A model generated the notes under the pieces. That model saw only the letters and a program-made list of their open reading frames with translations. It ran no database searches and had not been told where the DNA came from. A stretch of 64,000 nucleotides of DNA, taken from assembly GCA_019119995.1 (NCBI GenBank), contig DWVY01000051.1:1-64000 (forward strand), in the 5' to 3' direction. This DNA comes from Candidatus Mediterraneibacter faecavium (GTDB taxonomy: Bacteria; Bacillota; Clostridia; Lachnospirales; Lachnospiraceae). Position 1 is the first letter of the stretch, and each line of letters begins with the position of its first letter. The position numbers were made by a program, and so were the translations under genes. Positions 30,622-41,786 of this stretch are shown here, piece by piece.

Positions 30622-31071
30622 TTATGCCTCTTCTTTTTCTTCGATCGCAGTGATCATACCCACTCTGCGCTGATGGCGTCCGCCCTCAAATTCTGTATCC
30701 AGCCAGGTTTCCACCATCATCTTCGCCAGCTCGGCCCCCACAACTCTTGCGCCAAATGCAAGGATATTACAGTCATTATGGGCGCGCGCCATCTTTGCCG
30801 TAAACGGCTCGCTGCATACTGCCGCGCGGATCCCTTTTACTTTATTCGCCGCAAGGGAAATGCCAAGTCCTGTGCCGCAGATCAGGATCCCCTGCTCTAC
30901 CTCGCCTGCCGCCACTGCCCGCGCCACTTTCTCCCCGTATACCGGGTAATCGCAGCTCTCCGGGGAATTTGTCCCGTAATCGACAACTTCGTGTCCCTTT
31001 TCTTTCAGAAAATCTACGATCTCTGCCTTCAGTTCCAAAGCGGAATGATCGTTTCCTATGCCTATCTTCAT
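30622..31071 (-). CDS. rpiB: Ribose-5-phosphate isomerase B
   Basis: 'MKIGIGNDHSALELKAEIVDFLKEKGHEVVDYG', 'GILICGTGLGISLAANKVKGIRAA'. Confidence 0.95.
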   Translation of the reverse strand: MKIGIGNDHSALELKAEIVDFLKEKGHEVVDYGTNSPESCDYPVYGEKVARAVAAGEVEQGILICGTGLGISLAANKVKGIRAAVCSEPFTAKMARAHNDCNILAFGARVVGAELAKMMVETWLDTEFEGGRHQRRVGMITAIEEKEEA

Positions 31072-31183
31072 AATATGCCTTCCTCTCTTCAACAGTTTTT
31101 ATACGTTTCCTGCAGCTTTCTGTATATTTTACCTGTTAATCATAACAAATTCGAACTGCAAGCGCAAGAAAAGAGCACTGAAT

Positions 31184-31232
31184 AAAAAAGACATATGCTT
31201 CGAAGATTTTCACTCTTCTGCATATGTCTTTT
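31184..31232. terminator. Bidirectional hairpin downstream of DnaJ-like gene
   Basis: AAAAGACATATGC ... GCATATGTCTTTT. Confidence 0.65.
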
Positions 31233-31245
31233 CCTCAGGATTATT

Positions 31246-32274
31246 TTATGCGCTCCTTACTTTACCGGCACACACCGCTTCGAATTCCCTCAGCTTCTGT
31301 TTTGCTGCCGGACTCAGATGCTGCGGGACGTCCACTTCCACAGTCACATACTGGTCGCCGTGTACGGACGGATCTTTCATCGAGACGATCCCTTTGCCTC
31401 TCAGACGGATCTTTGACCCTGACTGGGTGCCTTCTCTGATCTTGCAGATGACATTGCCGTACAATGTCCGGACAACTGCCTCGCCGCCCAGCGCCGCTGT
31501 CGTAAACGGGACTCTCACAGTCGTATATACGTCCATGCCCTTTCTCTCGTATCCCGGTTTTCCGGCTACGGTTACTTTCAGCAGCAGATCGCCTGCCTCG
31601 CCGCCGTTTATCCCCGGCATGCCTTTGCCCTTCAGGCGGATCGACTTACCGGTATCGATCCCCGCAGGGATATGCACCTGAAGCGACTGGACGCCGCCGT
31701 TTTGATCTGACGGATCCTGCAGACGGATGATCTTGTCACAGCCAAATGCCGCTTCGTCGAATCCGACCGTCACCTCAGCCCTGACATCGCTGCCCTTCTG
31801 CCGGAAAGCGCCGCCGGATCTGCCGCCGCCAAACCCGCTGCTGTTAAAACCGCCGAATCCGCCGTAAGACGACCGCTCTGTCCGGTCCGTCCCGTGGTGA
31901 AAGATATCGCCGAAGATGTCCCCGAAGATATCGTCCATATTGCCGCCCTCGAAATGATACTCCTGATAGCCGCCCTGCGGGCCGCCGTATGTTCTCCAGA
32001 AGCCTCCGCCCGGGCCGCCGTTCCCGGCTCCCGCGCCCGCCGTCTGGTCGAACGCCGCATGGCCGAACTGATCGTACATTTTTCTCTTTTCTTTATCACT
32101 CAGGACTGTGTAAGCCTCTGTAACTTCTTTAAACTTCTGTTCTGCATCTGCATCGCCCGCATTGGTATCCGGGTGATATTTCTTTGCAAGTTTTCGATAA
32201 GCTTTTTTAATCTGTGCTTCATCTGCATTTCTGCCGACCCCGAGCACTTCATAGTAATCTCTCTTCTCTGACAT
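31246..32274 (-). CDS. DnaJ-class chaperone (CbpA-like, no zinc fingers)
   Basis: J domain '[33 protein letters not shown]' + Gly/Phe region + DnaJ_C; no CxxCxGxG repeats. Confidence 0.92.
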   Translation of the reverse strand: MSEKRDYYEVLGVGRNADEAQIKKAYRKLAKKYHPDTNAGDADAEQKFKEVTEAYTVLSDKEKRKMYDQFGHAAFDQTAGAGAGNGGPGGGFWRTYGGPQGGYQEYHFEGGNMDDIFGDIFGDIFHHGTDRTERSSYGGFGGFNSSGFGGGRSGGAFRQKGSDVRAEVTVGFDEAAFGCDKIIRLQDPSDQNGGVQSLQVHIPAGIDTGKSIRLKGKGMPGINGGEAGDLLLKVTVAGKPGYERKGMDVYTTVRVPFTTAALGGEAVVRTLYGNVICKIREGTQSGSKIRLRGKGIVSMKDPSVHGDQYVTVEVDVPQHLSPAAKQKLREFEAVCAGKVRSA

Positions 32275-32471
32275 TGTGACCACCCTCCCGCATCATAGCT
32301 TCTATTCTCTATACTAAGAGCATCCGCATAGAGAAAACTCCATGCGGATATCATTGACATTTTCATTGTTCTATTTGTAATATAACAGCTATTTTGCGAA
32401 ATGTCAAGGGCAGCCGGATTCTTATACGAGCATAAATCCGTTGCCTAGCATCAGACGGCTGAACCGTTCCT

Positions 32472-34625
32472 CTAAATTCCCCGCATCGTGAGCTGGATCC
32501 GTTTTTTCTTCAGATCCACACTCATCACTTTCACGTCGACGATATCTCCCACACTTACCACTTCCAACGGATGTTTGATATACCGGTCCGTGATCTGGGA
32601 GATATGCACAAGGCCGTCCTGATGGACTCCGATATCCACAAACACGCCGAAGTCGATCACATTTCTCACTGTTCCTTTGAGGATCATGCCTTCTTTTAAA
32701 TCTTTCATCTCAAGGACATCTGTGCGCAGGATCGGTTTGGGCATCTCATCGCGGGGATCTCTTGCCGGTTTCTCCAGCTCTTTGACAATATCGCGCAGAG
32801 TGATCTCACCGATCCCCAGTTCTTCGGCAAGCTTCTTATAGTCCTTGATCGTAAGCGACAGTCCGTTCAGACGATGTCCGGCGACATCTTCCGGGGTAAA
32901 GCTCTGTTTCTTAAGCAGCTTCTCCGCCGCATCATAGGATTCCGGATGCACGCCTGTCATGTCGAGCGGGTTCTTCCCGCCCTGTATCCTCATAAATCCG
33001 GCGCACTGCTCGTATGCTTTCGGCCCCAGTTTCGGCACTTTCAGAAGTTCCCTGCGGTCTGTAAAGCGCCCGTTCTCCTCCCGGTACGTCACGATATTCT
33101 TCGCGATCGTGCTGCTGATCCCGGAGATATAGGAAAGCAGAGGTGCGGACGCAGTGTTCAGATCCACTCCGACTTTGTTTACGCAGTCTTCTACCACGCC
33201 GCTTAAGGACTCTCCCAACTTCTTCTGGTTCATGTCGTGCTGGTACTGGCCCACGCCGATAGATTTCGGGTCGATCTTCACCAGTTCTGCCAGCGGATCC
33301 TGGAGCCTCCGCGCGATCGACGCCGCGCTTCTCTGTCCCACGTCGAAGTTCGGAAACTCCTCGCTCGCCAGCTTGCTCGCGGAATACACCGACGCGCCGG
33401 CCTCATTTACGATCACATACTGGACTTTCTCCTCCGGGATCTCTTTGAGCAGCTCCACGATAAACTGCTCCGACTCCCGCGACGCGGTGCCGTTCCCCAG
33501 GGAGATAAGAGAAATATGATATTTCGGTATGATCTTCTTGAGCAGGTCCTTGCTGGCTTTGATCTTCTGCGGCGTCGTCGGCGCAGTCGGATAAATGACT
33601 GTCGTCCCGATCACTTTTCCTGTCGGATCCACTACCGCCAGCTTGCATCCGGTACGGAACGCAGGATCCCAGCCGAGCACCACTTTTCCGGCGATCGGCG
33701 GCTGCATCAGGAGCTGATGCAGGTTCTTGCCGAACACTTCGATCGCTCCGTCCTCCGCCTTCTCTGTCAGCTCATTCCGGATCTCGCGTTCGATCGCCGG
33801 GGCGATCAGACGGTGATAGCTGTCCTCCACTGTCTCTTTCAGGACCGGAACTGTATAAGGATTGTCCTTATGTATGGTCTTCTTCTCCAGATAGCGCAAG
33901 ATATCCTCTTCCGGCGCTTCCACTTTCACTGTCAGGAACTTTTCTTTCTCTCCTCTGTTCAGCGCGAGTATCCTGTGTCCCGCAAGCTTTGACACAGGCT
34001 CTTCAAATTCATAGTACATCTCATACACAGATTCTGCCTCAGGGTCTTTCGCAGCGGAAGTAACCTTTCCTTTTTTCATCGTCGTCTTACGTATCCAGCT
34101 CCTGTAATCTGCATTGTCCGAAATGGATTCGGCAATGATATCTTTCGCCCCTGCGATCGCATCCGCCGCACTCTTGACATCCTTTTCTTCCGAAACGTAC
34201 TGCTGCGCTGTATGTTCCAACGGCTCCTTCGCATTCTGCAGCATGATAAAAGCAGCCAGAGGCTCCAGCCCTTTCTCCTTCGCGATCGTCGCCCGGGTCC
34301 TTCTCTTCGGACGGTACGGGCGGTACAGGTCTTCCACCGTCACCTGAGTCTCCGCCGCCAGGATCTGCTGTCTGAGTTCCTCCGTCAGTTTCCCCTGCTC
34401 TTCAATACTGGAAATGACCTGCGCCTTCTTCTCCTCGAGGTTCCGCAGATATACCAGACGCTCATGCAGCTTTCTCAGCTGCTCATCGTTTAATGATCCT
34501 GTGACTTCCTTTCTGTATCTCGAGATAAAAGGGATCGTGTTGCCCTCGTCGATCAGTTTCACCGCGGCATCGACCTGCCAGCGCTTTACACCAAGTTCTT
34601 CAGTAAGTTTCTGATTAATGTCCAT
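32472..34625 (-). CDS. tex: Tex family RNA-binding transcriptional accessory protein
   Basis: 'GTVRNVIDFGVFVDIGVHQDGLVHISQI' S1 domain; YqgF-like and HhH domains. Confidence 0.95.
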   Translation of the reverse strand: MDINQKLTEELGVKRWQVDAAVKLIDEGNTIPFISRYRKEVTGSLNDEQLRKLHERLVYLRNLEEKKAQVISSIEEQGKLTEELRQQILAAETQVTVEDLYRPYRPKRRTRATIAKEKGLEPLAAFIMLQNAKEPLEHTAQQYVSEEKDVKSAADAIAGAKDIIAESISDNADYRSWIRKTTMKKGKVTSAAKDPEAESVYEMYYEFEEPVSKLAGHRILALNRGEKEKFLTVKVEAPEEDILRYLEKKTIHKDNPYTVPVLKETVEDSYHRLIAPAIEREIRNELTEKAEDGAIEVFGKNLHQLLMQPPIAGKVVLGWDPAFRTGCKLAVVDPTGKVIGTTVIYPTAPTTPQKIKASKDLLKKIIPKYHISLISLGNGTASRESEQFIVELLKEIPEEKVQYVIVNEAGASVYSASKLASEEFPNFDVGQRSAASIARRLQDPLAELVKIDPKSIGVGQYQHDMNQKKLGESLSGVVEDCVNKVGVDLNTASAPLLSYISGISSTIAKNIVTYREENGRFTDRRELLKVPKLGPKAYEQCAGFMRIQGGKNPLDMTGVHPESYDAAEKLLKKQSFTPEDVAGHRLNGLSLTIKDYKKLAEELGIGEITLRDIVKELEKPARDPRDEMPKPILRTDVLEMKDLKEGMILKGTVRNVIDFGVFVDIGVHQDGLVHISQITDRYIKHPLEVVSVGDIVDVKVMSVDLKKKRIQLTMRGI

Positions 34626-34780
34626 GTATCAATTGTCCTCTCTGTCGTTTTTCATCTCATTCTATCATAAAAAAGACCACTGTGTTGACATTTCTGCCTG
34701 TTTTCGTCAAAATATCCGTAGCATCATATCATTTACTGATATCGGACTTTGCACCATATTTTAACAGACAGGAGAAACTT

Positions 34781-35671
34781 ATGGAACGGACGATCACCTA
34801 TCACATAGACAGCGCCGCCGCGGGGCTTCGCATCGAACAGTACCTGCGCCGCCGCGGCTATTCCTATCAGAATCTGACGCAGCTTAAGAAAATGCACGAG
34901 AGTATTCTCCTGAACGGAGTCTGGAGCTATATGCGCGCATCTGTACAAGACGGTGACATCCTGACGGTCCATATCCAGGAGCCGGAATCTTCGCCGCATA
35001 TACCGCCGGTCAGCCTCCCTCTTGACATCGTCTATGAGGACGAGGACATCGTCGTAGTAAACAAACCTGCGGGAATGCCCATTCACCCGTCTCTTAACAA
35101 CTATGAGAACTCGCTTGCCAACGGGCTCATGTACTACTATCAGGAACAGGGAAAGCCCTTCATCTTCCGGTGCACGAACCGGTTGGACCGGGACACTTCC
35201 GGGCTGACCGTAGTCGCCAAGCATATGGTAAGCTCCAGCATACTCTCCGGCATGGGTGTACGCCACGAGATCACACGGGAATATCTCGCTGTTGTCCGCG
35301 GAGTACTCAAGCCGTCCGAGGGAACGATCGACGCCCCCATCGGAAGGACAGGCAGTTCCATGATCGAGCGGAAGATCGACTTTGAAAACGGCGAACGTGC
35401 AGTCACTCATTACCGCGCTATAAAAGAGCAAAACGGGCACAGCCTCGTCTCCCTTATACTGGAGACAGGCCGCACCCATCAGATCCGTGTCCATATGAAA
35501 TATATCGGTCGTCCGCTTGTCGGTGATTATCTGTACAATCCCGATATGGAATATATCACCCGGCAGGCGCTGCATTCATACCGTCTGGCATTCGCCCATC
35601 CCATCACAGAAGAGAAGATGGAATTCACAGCGCCGCTGCCTGAGGATATGCGCAGAATCCTAACCGGTTAG
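34781..35671 (+). CDS. RluA family 23S rRNA pseudouridine synthase
   Basis: 'CTNRLDRDTSGLTVVAKH', 'LETGRTHQIRVHMKYIGRPLVGDYLY'; start by GGAG RBS. Confidence 0.93.
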   Translation: MERTITYHIDSAAAGLRIEQYLRRRGYSYQNLTQLKKMHESILLNGVWSYMRASVQDGDILTVHIQEPESSPHIPPVSLPLDIVYEDEDIVVVNKPAGMPIHPSLNNYENSLANGLMYYYQEQGKPFIFRCTNRLDRDTSGLTVVAKHMVSSSILSGMGVRHEITREYLAVVRGVLKPSEGTIDAPIGRTGSSMIERKIDFENGERAVTHYRAIKEQNGHSLVSLILETGRTHQIRVHMKYIGRPLVGDYLYNPDMEYITRQALHSYRLAFAHPITEEKMEFTAPLPEDMRRILTG

Positions 35672-35748
35672 CGCCGTCTAAGGATAGATGTAAATCCCGA
35701 CCAGGCAGCGGCGCCGCATTGATTGACGGCGCCGCCTGCAGAACTTAT

Positions 35749-36513
35749 TTACACACTCAGCTTCTTCTCCGCCAGCACTCCGGAAACGCCGAACAGCGCC
35801 AGACACACAATAACATAATAAATAACATCCCATACAGACCACCCCAGCGCTTCCACTCTGTTCGCCGCCTCGACAAACGGGATCATGCACATCAGATCGT
35901 ACACTCTCGCAACCGCGAAATCGATGACAAAAAACAGGAGCACTGCCAGCAGTCCCACAAATCTCGACTTGATAAGCACGGTCCTCGCAAGGATCACCGC
36001 AAGGAAGCCGGTCATGATCACAAGCGTCCACACAAGGAACATCAGAAATGCCATCGATATCAGATCTCCCCAGTCCAGGCCGCCCTGCACGAACGACTTG
36101 GACATTGTCCGTATCATCTCAAGAAACTCTGAAAGACCTCCGATCGTCAGCACCGCTCCCGCCGTACTTACCGCTACAGCCGCGCAGGATACGCCGAACA
36201 CGATCAGCATCTGCAGGATCGCCGAAATAAACTTTGCCCCGAGGATCTCCCATATCGATCTGGGGAGCATCCAGAGCATATAGCTCTGCTTCGTCCTCAG
36301 ATCCCTGTTGAACACAAGGATCCCCTCAATTCCTGTGTAGAACAAAACAAACACAGCGCCTAACATCATCGCGGCAATACTTATCCCCGCAAGCCCTCCG
36401 CTGTTGAATGCGATTCCCGCCCAGAAGCAGACAAGCGCGACTGCCAGCGCAATAAAGATCACCATTCTGGATGTTCTCTGTTTTCTCAGTTCATATTTGA
36501 TCAGTTTACCCAT
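35749..36513 (-). CDS. ABC-2 type transporter permease
   Basis: Multi-TM, downstream of ABC ATPase and GntR regulator; start moved to MGKLIKYELRKQ. Confidence 0.75.
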   Translation of the reverse strand: MGKLIKYELRKQRTSRMVIFIALAVALVCFWAGIAFNSGGLAGISIAAMMLGAVFVLFYTGIEGILVFNRDLRTKQSYMLWMLPRSIWEILGAKFISAILQMLIVFGVSCAAVAVSTAGAVLTIGGLSEFLEMIRTMSKSFVQGGLDWGDLISMAFLMFLVWTLVIMTGFLAVILARTVLIKSRFVGLLAVLLFFVIDFAVARVYDLMCMIPFVEAANRVEALGWSVWDVIYYVIVCLALFGVSGVLAEKKLSV

Positions 36514-36553
36514 GATTTCTATTCCTCCCTGTTCATCCGATTCTCTATACACA

Positions 36554-37249
36554 TTACAGAATATCCGTATACAGCTCTGTCAGAGACCTGCCGCTCTTCA
36601 TCCGTTCAGACTCCAGATTCACCTTATCCGCCAGATGTCCGTCCTTGATAAAAATCGCGTACTCGATAAAGCTTTCCACTTCTTCCAACAGATGCGTCGA
36701 GATCACAAATGTATTCTCTCCGTTCGCCTCTTCAAGTATGAGTCCGATGATCTCTTCCCTCGCCTTATAGTCGATCCCGTTCAGGGGCTCGTCGAGAAGA
36801 TACAGTTCCGCGTTTCTTGACAAAGTAGCCGCAAGCTTCAGCTTCGCGCTCATGCCGCTGGAAAGATTTCTCACCTTCATCCCCGGTTCCAGTCCCATCG
36901 CGCTGACCGTCTCTGTATATTTCCTGCGGTCAAAATCTTCGAAAAACGCCTCATAGTATTCGCCCACATCAGATACTTTCATGAAATCATAGAAGAACGG
37001 CTCCGTAGCCATATATGCGATCTTCGCCTTATCCCGCCACCCGATGGGATGTCCTTCATAGAGTATCTCGCCGCGGCCCGGCTTTGTAAGACCTGCCACC
37101 ATCTTCATCCATGTCGTCTTGCCGCTTCCGTTCTCGCCGAGCAGTCCGTAGATCTTCCCCTTATCCAGATTCAGCGTCAGATCGGCAACCGCCTCTTTTG
37201 ATCCAAACCATTTTGTCAGTTCCCTGCACTCAAGCATCATTTTCTCCAT
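36554..37249 (-). CDS. ABC transporter ATP-binding protein
   Basis: Walker A 'GENGSGKTTWMKMVAGL', signature 'LSSGMSAKLKLAATLSRNAELYLLDEPLNGID'. Confidence 0.93.
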   Translation of the reverse strand: MEKMMLECRELTKWFGSKEAVADLTLNLDKGKIYGLLGENGSGKTTWMKMVAGLTKPGRGEILYEGHPIGWRDKAKIAYMATEPFFYDFMKVSDVGEYYEAFFEDFDRRKYTETVSAMGLEPGMKVRNLSSGMSAKLKLAATLSRNAELYLLDEPLNGIDYKAREEIIGLILEEANGENTFVISTHLLEEVESFIEYAIFIKDGHLADKVNLESERMKSGRSLTELYTDIL

Positions 37250-37601
37250 CCTCCTTATAATCTGCGATCTGATTGATAATGTCGTCTTTCTTGTAGCCGA
37301 GCCCGCTCATCTCATGCATAAAGTTTTTAAGCAGCTCTGACGCCATTTCCTTTTTTAAATCCTGAAACATATTCTCCTCCTCCGACACGAAAGTCCCGAT
37401 CCCGCGTCTTGTAAAACACCAGCCCTGCATTTCCATCTCCCGGTAGATACGCGCCGCCGTATTCTGGTTGACCTTATATTCCACAGCCAGATCACGGCTG
37501 GACGGCATCTTCTCCCCGGGCTTCAGTTCTCCCTTCACCATCTTCTTCTTCAGTTCATTGATGACCTGAAGATAGATCGGAGCGCCTGTATTGTATTCCA
37601 T
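37230..37601 (-). CDS. GntR family (YtrA subfamily) regulator
   Basis: 'PIYLQVINELKKKMVKGELKPGEKMPSSRDLAVEYKVNQNTAARIYREMEMQGWCFTRRGIGTFV'. Confidence 0.92.
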   Translation of the reverse strand: MEYNTGAPIYLQVINELKKKMVKGELKPGEKMPSSRDLAVEYKVNQNTAARIYREMEMQGWCFTRRGIGTFVSEEENMFQDLKKEMASELLKNFMHEMSGLGYKKDDIINQIADYKEDGENDA

Positions 37602-37795
37602 GACATACCTCCTCTGTTCATCCGGCTCCACAGATATGGTTTCATCCATACGCCTCATGTGCCAGTGATATAGTTAGATAGTACACTAGTATTTTAGTTT
37701 TGTCAACATATATTTCAAAGTAAACTTATAAAAGCGGCTATGAACAAAAATGTCATAACCGCTCTTCAAGATCAGAAAATATTAAATTTCACTTT

Positions 37796-39367
37796 CTATT
37801 TCCTGCAGCTTTCTATCTTGCAGGTATGCACTTGCGTCTTTTTATCATAATTAATTCCGACCAGCAGCAGGTTTCCTTTATATTCTTCCAGACTGCGGCA
37901 ATACTCTTTCTCCTTGATCTGTTTGATCGCGCCTTCTGCACTTTTATCCCACTTTAATTCAACCACCAGCGCAGGTTTATCCATAAAGCGTTTTCTCGGA
38001 ACATAGACAAGATCTGCAAATCCTTTTCCGCCGGGAAATTCCCGATGTACTGTGTAAAAATTCCGCGCCGCATAAAGCGCGAGAGAAATCGTATAGCTAA
38101 GTGCATTCTCGTCATTATACTGTAGATGGGACGTTTCAAAATGAGCCCGCCGTATTCCCTCTGCGACCTGCTTTTCTCTTCCCTGCCAGACAGCCTGCAA
38201 TGTATCCGCCGAGTTTTTCAGCGCTTTGGAAACTTCACCCCAGTCAGATACAGCAACGGCGCTTACATATTCGGAACGGATCTCCTCATTTGGAATAAAA
38301 ACTGTCTTATCCGCATAATAATATCCCAGATATCCCAGATGGATCAGAAGTGTAAGCACATCATCTTCCGTCCGGAAAGTTGTCATATCATTTGTAAAAC
38401 TTCTTGTATTTACCGGCACCGTTTCCCCGGCGATCATGCTCAGGATATCGTCCCGAAGCCCTTCGAAGTTCATGTCAATATAGAGCTGTAATGCCTCAAA
38501 AGTCTCCGTCTGGCTCCAGTAATTCCCAAGTTTGCCGAGCCTCATGCAGCTCACGACCGATTTCGGACTGTATATGGACTTTATTTCTTCAAAAGAATAG
38601 CCGTCATACCAGTTCTTGATCTCATTAATATCCATCTGATATTTCCGGCAGAGCGCTTCTACTTCTTTCTCCGTAAATCCCACATATTCAGCCAATGGAC
38701 CGGGATCGATCATAGAGAACTCATCAAACATGTTCAGCGCACTGTGGGTTCCATATTTCTTTATGGGAAGGATTCCCGTCATATAGGCAAGATAAATATA
38801 TTCTTTGTCCTTGAGCAGATCACGCAGAAAATCAAGATAAGTCTCCTGCGCAGCCTTATCGTGCTTAAACTCCCGGAAAATGCAGTCCCATTCATCAATG
38901 ATAACCACAAAGGGGCATCCGCCTTCTGCAAAAATATCCTGCATCGTTTCCGCCAGATCATTTTCATCATATAATTCCGCATCCGGATACTGCTTCTTCA
39001 GTTCACGGATCACTTTGCTTTCCACTCTCTCCAGCAATTCCTGCACATCCGAACTTCTGCTCAGGAATTCCTGCATGTTCAGAAAGATGGTATCATATTT
39101 ATTCAAATGCTCCTCAAAACTTTTATCACAGGCAATCTCCAACCCGGAAAACAGTTCCCTGGAATCGCAGCCTTTGCTGTAATAAGCCGTGAGCATATCG
39201 GCTGCCATGGACTTCCCAAAGCGCCTCGGTCTGCTGACGCATACGCAGGACTGCAGCGTATTGACAACACTGTTTGTATATTTTATTAAGCCTGTTTTAT
39301 CCACATAAATATCCGAATTCACTGCTCTTCTGAATTTATTGTTCCCCGGATTCAGATAGATACCCAT
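37796..39367 (-). CDS. AAA-ATPase-like + PD-(D/E)XK nuclease-like protein (DUF1703 architecture)
   Basis: 'YVDKTGLIKYTNSVVNTLQSCVCVSRPRRFGKSMAADMLTAYYS'; C-terminal 'GFADLVYVPRKRFMDKPALVVELKWDKSAEGAIKQIKEKEY'. Confidence 0.9.
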   Translation of the reverse strand: MGIYLNPGNNKFRRAVNSDIYVDKTGLIKYTNSVVNTLQSCVCVSRPRRFGKSMAADMLTAYYSKGCDSRELFSGLEIACDKSFEEHLNKYDTIFLNMQEFLSRSSDVQELLERVESKVIRELKKQYPDAELYDENDLAETMQDIFAEGGCPFVVIIDEWDCIFREFKHDKAAQETYLDFLRDLLKDKEYIYLAYMTGILPIKKYGTHSALNMFDEFSMIDPGPLAEYVGFTEKEVEALCRKYQMDINEIKNWYDGYSFEEIKSIYSPKSVVSCMRLGKLGNYWSQTETFEALQLYIDMNFEGLRDDILSMIAGETVPVNTRSFTNDMTTFRTEDDVLTLLIHLGYLGYYYADKTVFIPNEEIRSEYVSAVAVSDWGEVSKALKNSADTLQAVWQGREKQVAEGIRRAHFETSHLQYNDENALSYTISLALYAARNFYTVHREFPGGKGFADLVYVPRKRFMDKPALVVELKWDKSAEGAIKQIKEKEYCRSLEEYKGNLLLVGINYDKKTQVHTCKIESCRK

Positions 39368-39538
39368 AAGCCAGCCGTCCTTTCTTCGATTTTTACGATG
39401 CCGATAAGCAATAACAATTTTATTCTATATTAACACAGCAATGTCATTTAGTTAAGTTTTTTTCAATAAAATCATTGACATTAATCCAAAACTATACTAT
39501 AATAAGTTCTGCTGTGAACGAGACAGCATATAACAGAT

Positions 39539-39612
39539 GTGCGATTAGCTCAGCTGGATAGAGCGTCTGGCTACGGACCAGAAGGTCGGGAGTTCGAATC
39601 TTCTATCGCACG
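39539..39612 (+). tRNA. tRNA-Arg (anticodon ACG)
   Basis: GTGCGATTAGCTCAGCTGGATAGAGCGTCTGGCTACGGACCAGAAGGTCGGGAGTTCGAATCTTCTATCGCACG. Confidence 0.96.
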
Positions 39613-39711
39613 TAGAAAAGAGTATTCCTTGTGGAATGCTCTTTTTGTTTTTCATGTAAATGTCCGCTCCGGCAGGATTGGCGATCTTTTTCCTGGTATC
39701 CCCAGCAAAAC

Positions 39712-39734
39712 AGGCAGGGCGAAAAGCCCTGCCT
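39712..39734. terminator. Rho-independent-like hairpin
   Basis: AGGCAGGGC-gaaaa-GCCCTGCCT followed by ATATATTTTT. Confidence 0.75.
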
Positions 39735-39768
39735 GATATATTTTTCCGCCAATCTCTCTGCCGGTTCT

Positions 39769-40857
39769 TTATTCTTCCGTATATTTCGCCGACTGCATCT
39801 TAATCAGTTCCTCGTCGTCAAAGTAATTGATCTTCATCGCAGCCTTCACATCCCTAAGCGTCTCAGCGGCTACTTTCTCCGCCTTCTCGCTTCCTTTTCT
39901 GAGGATCTCATACACAGCCGGGATATCCTTCTGCCATTCTTTCCTGCGGCTGCGGATCGGCTCCAGTTCCGCCTGGAGCACATTGTTCAGGAACCGCTTC
40001 ACTTTCATATCGCCGAGGCCGCCCCTCTTATAGTGGTCTTTGAGCTCGTCAAGATCATTGTACTCCGGAAGGAACTCCGGGAAATACTCCGGCCTGCAGA
40101 ATGCATCCAGATACGTAAACACTGTGTTTCCTTCCAGTTTGCCCGGATCCTCGATACGGATATGGGTCGGATCTGTAAACATGCTGAAGACTTTCTTCTT
40201 GATCTCCTCCGGCTCCTCCGACAGATAGATGCAGTTCCCGAGGGACTTGCTCATCTTCGCCTTTCCGTCGATCCCCGGAAGGCGCATGCACGCCTCGTTG
40301 TCCGGAAGAAGGATCTGCGGCTCCACAAGAGTCTCTCCGTAGACCGAATTGAACTTGTGCACGATCTCTTTCGTCTGCTCCAGCATCGGCATCTGATCCT
40401 CGCCCACAGGCACGACCGTCGCCTTAAACGCCGTGATGTCAGCCGCCTGGCTGATCGGATAGGTAAAGAATCCCACCGGGATGCTCGCCTCGAAATTGCG
40501 CATCTTGATCTCGGTCTTTACCGTAGGATTGCGCTGCAGCCTTGACACAGTCACCAGGTTCATATAGTAGAACGACAGCTCGCACAGCTCCGGGATCTGG
40601 GACTGGATCAGCAGCGTCGATTTCTCCGGGTCAAGTCCGCAGGCAAGGTAGTCCAGAGCCACCTCGATGATGTTCTGGCGCACCTTCTCCGGATTGTCCG
40701 CATTGTCGGTCAGCGCCTGCGCATCCGCTATCATGATAAATATATCGTCAAAATCTCCTGTATTCTGAAGCTCTACCCGACGTCTCAGGGAACCCACGTA
40801 ATGTCCGACGTGGAGTTTCCCCGTAGGACGGTCTCCGGTAAGCATAATCTTCTTCAT
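39769..40857 (-). CDS. trpS: Tryptophanyl-tRNA synthetase
   Basis: '[19 protein letters not shown]', '[17 protein letters not shown]'. Confidence 0.95.
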   Translation of the reverse strand: MKKIMLTGDRPTGKLHVGHYVGSLRRRVELQNTGDFDDIFIMIADAQALTDNADNPEKVRQNIIEVALDYLACGLDPEKSTLLIQSQIPELCELSFYYMNLVTVSRLQRNPTVKTEIKMRNFEASIPVGFFTYPISQAADITAFKATVVPVGEDQMPMLEQTKEIVHKFNSVYGETLVEPQILLPDNEACMRLPGIDGKAKMSKSLGNCIYLSEEPEEIKKKVFSMFTDPTHIRIEDPGKLEGNTVFTYLDAFCRPEYFPEFLPEYNDLDELKDHYKRGGLGDMKVKRFLNNVLQAELEPIRSRRKEWQKDIPAVYEILRKGSEKAEKVAAETLRDVKAAMKINYFDDEELIKMQSAKYTEE

Positions 40858-40926
40858 CCTTTTTCCTCCTGATCCTATTACTTATTGCCGGCAGGAACGC
40901 CGGCATCTCTCTTTTTCTTTCCTCTG

Positions 40927-41613
40927 TCACAGCACCGGCCTCTTCTGGCTCTTCTGTCCCGCGAACTTCGGGACACGGCGTCTCTGCGGCGCATATACAA
41001 ACTGATACAGAACGCATGCCATCACGCCCGCCCCGAGCACATCCAGGACCGAATGCTGCTTCAGGAACATCGTCGCGAGTATAATCAGCCCTGCCAGCAC
41101 ATAGGCGCCGGCGCATATCCCCTTATGCTTTCTGAGCGCCCCGCTCTCTCCTACAGCGATGCACACGCTCAGAGAATTGAACACATGAAGGCTCGGGAAC
41201 ACATTCGTACATGTATCCGCCCGGTAAAGCGTTCTCACCATATCCACGAAAATATTATCCCGTTCAAAGACAACCGGACGCAGATCCTGTCCGTTCGGGA
41301 ATATGGTACATATGATGAGAAATACAGTCATCCCCGTAAACATGAATTTGGCCAGTCTGTAAAATCCCGGCACATCTGTAAAGAAAAAATACAGAAACGC
41401 CGCGACGATAAACACAAACCACAGCAGATACGGGATGATAAAATATTCGATGAACGGAATATGCTCATCCAGTCTGATCTGGATCACATGGTAATGTGTG
41501 GTCACATGTTTCTCAAGAAACAGAAACCACGGCATATAAATAAAGATATATAGAAACACCCATGCATGCCTGTATTTCTTAACCAGTCCTGCAAATCTAT
41601 TTTTCAGCTTCAT
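40927..41613 (-). CDS. PAP2 superfamily phosphatase
   Basis: 'NVFPSLHVFNSLSVCIAVGE', 'MFLKQHSVLDVLGAGVM'. Confidence 0.85.
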   Translation of the reverse strand: MKLKNRFAGLVKKYRHAWVFLYIFIYMPWFLFLEKHVTTHYHVIQIRLDEHIPFIEYFIIPYLLWFVFIVAAFLYFFFTDVPGFYRLAKFMFTGMTVFLIICTIFPNGQDLRPVVFERDNIFVDMVRTLYRADTCTNVFPSLHVFNSLSVCIAVGESGALRKHKGICAGAYVLAGLIILATMFLKQHSVLDVLGAGVMACVLYQFVYAPQRRRVPKFAGQKSQKRPVL

Positions 41614-41786
41614 AGCGATGCCCCTTTGAATACAGTTTTGCCTGTTTTTACTTCCCCGGTCAGTTTATCATATCCTCTCAATCGCATCGATTATAGCACG
41701 ATTTAAAACCGTCAACAACTGTCTTCACAAAACATTTATTAAATCTTTCGATTTCAGGACAGGGCACAGCCGTAACAGATCATGCT

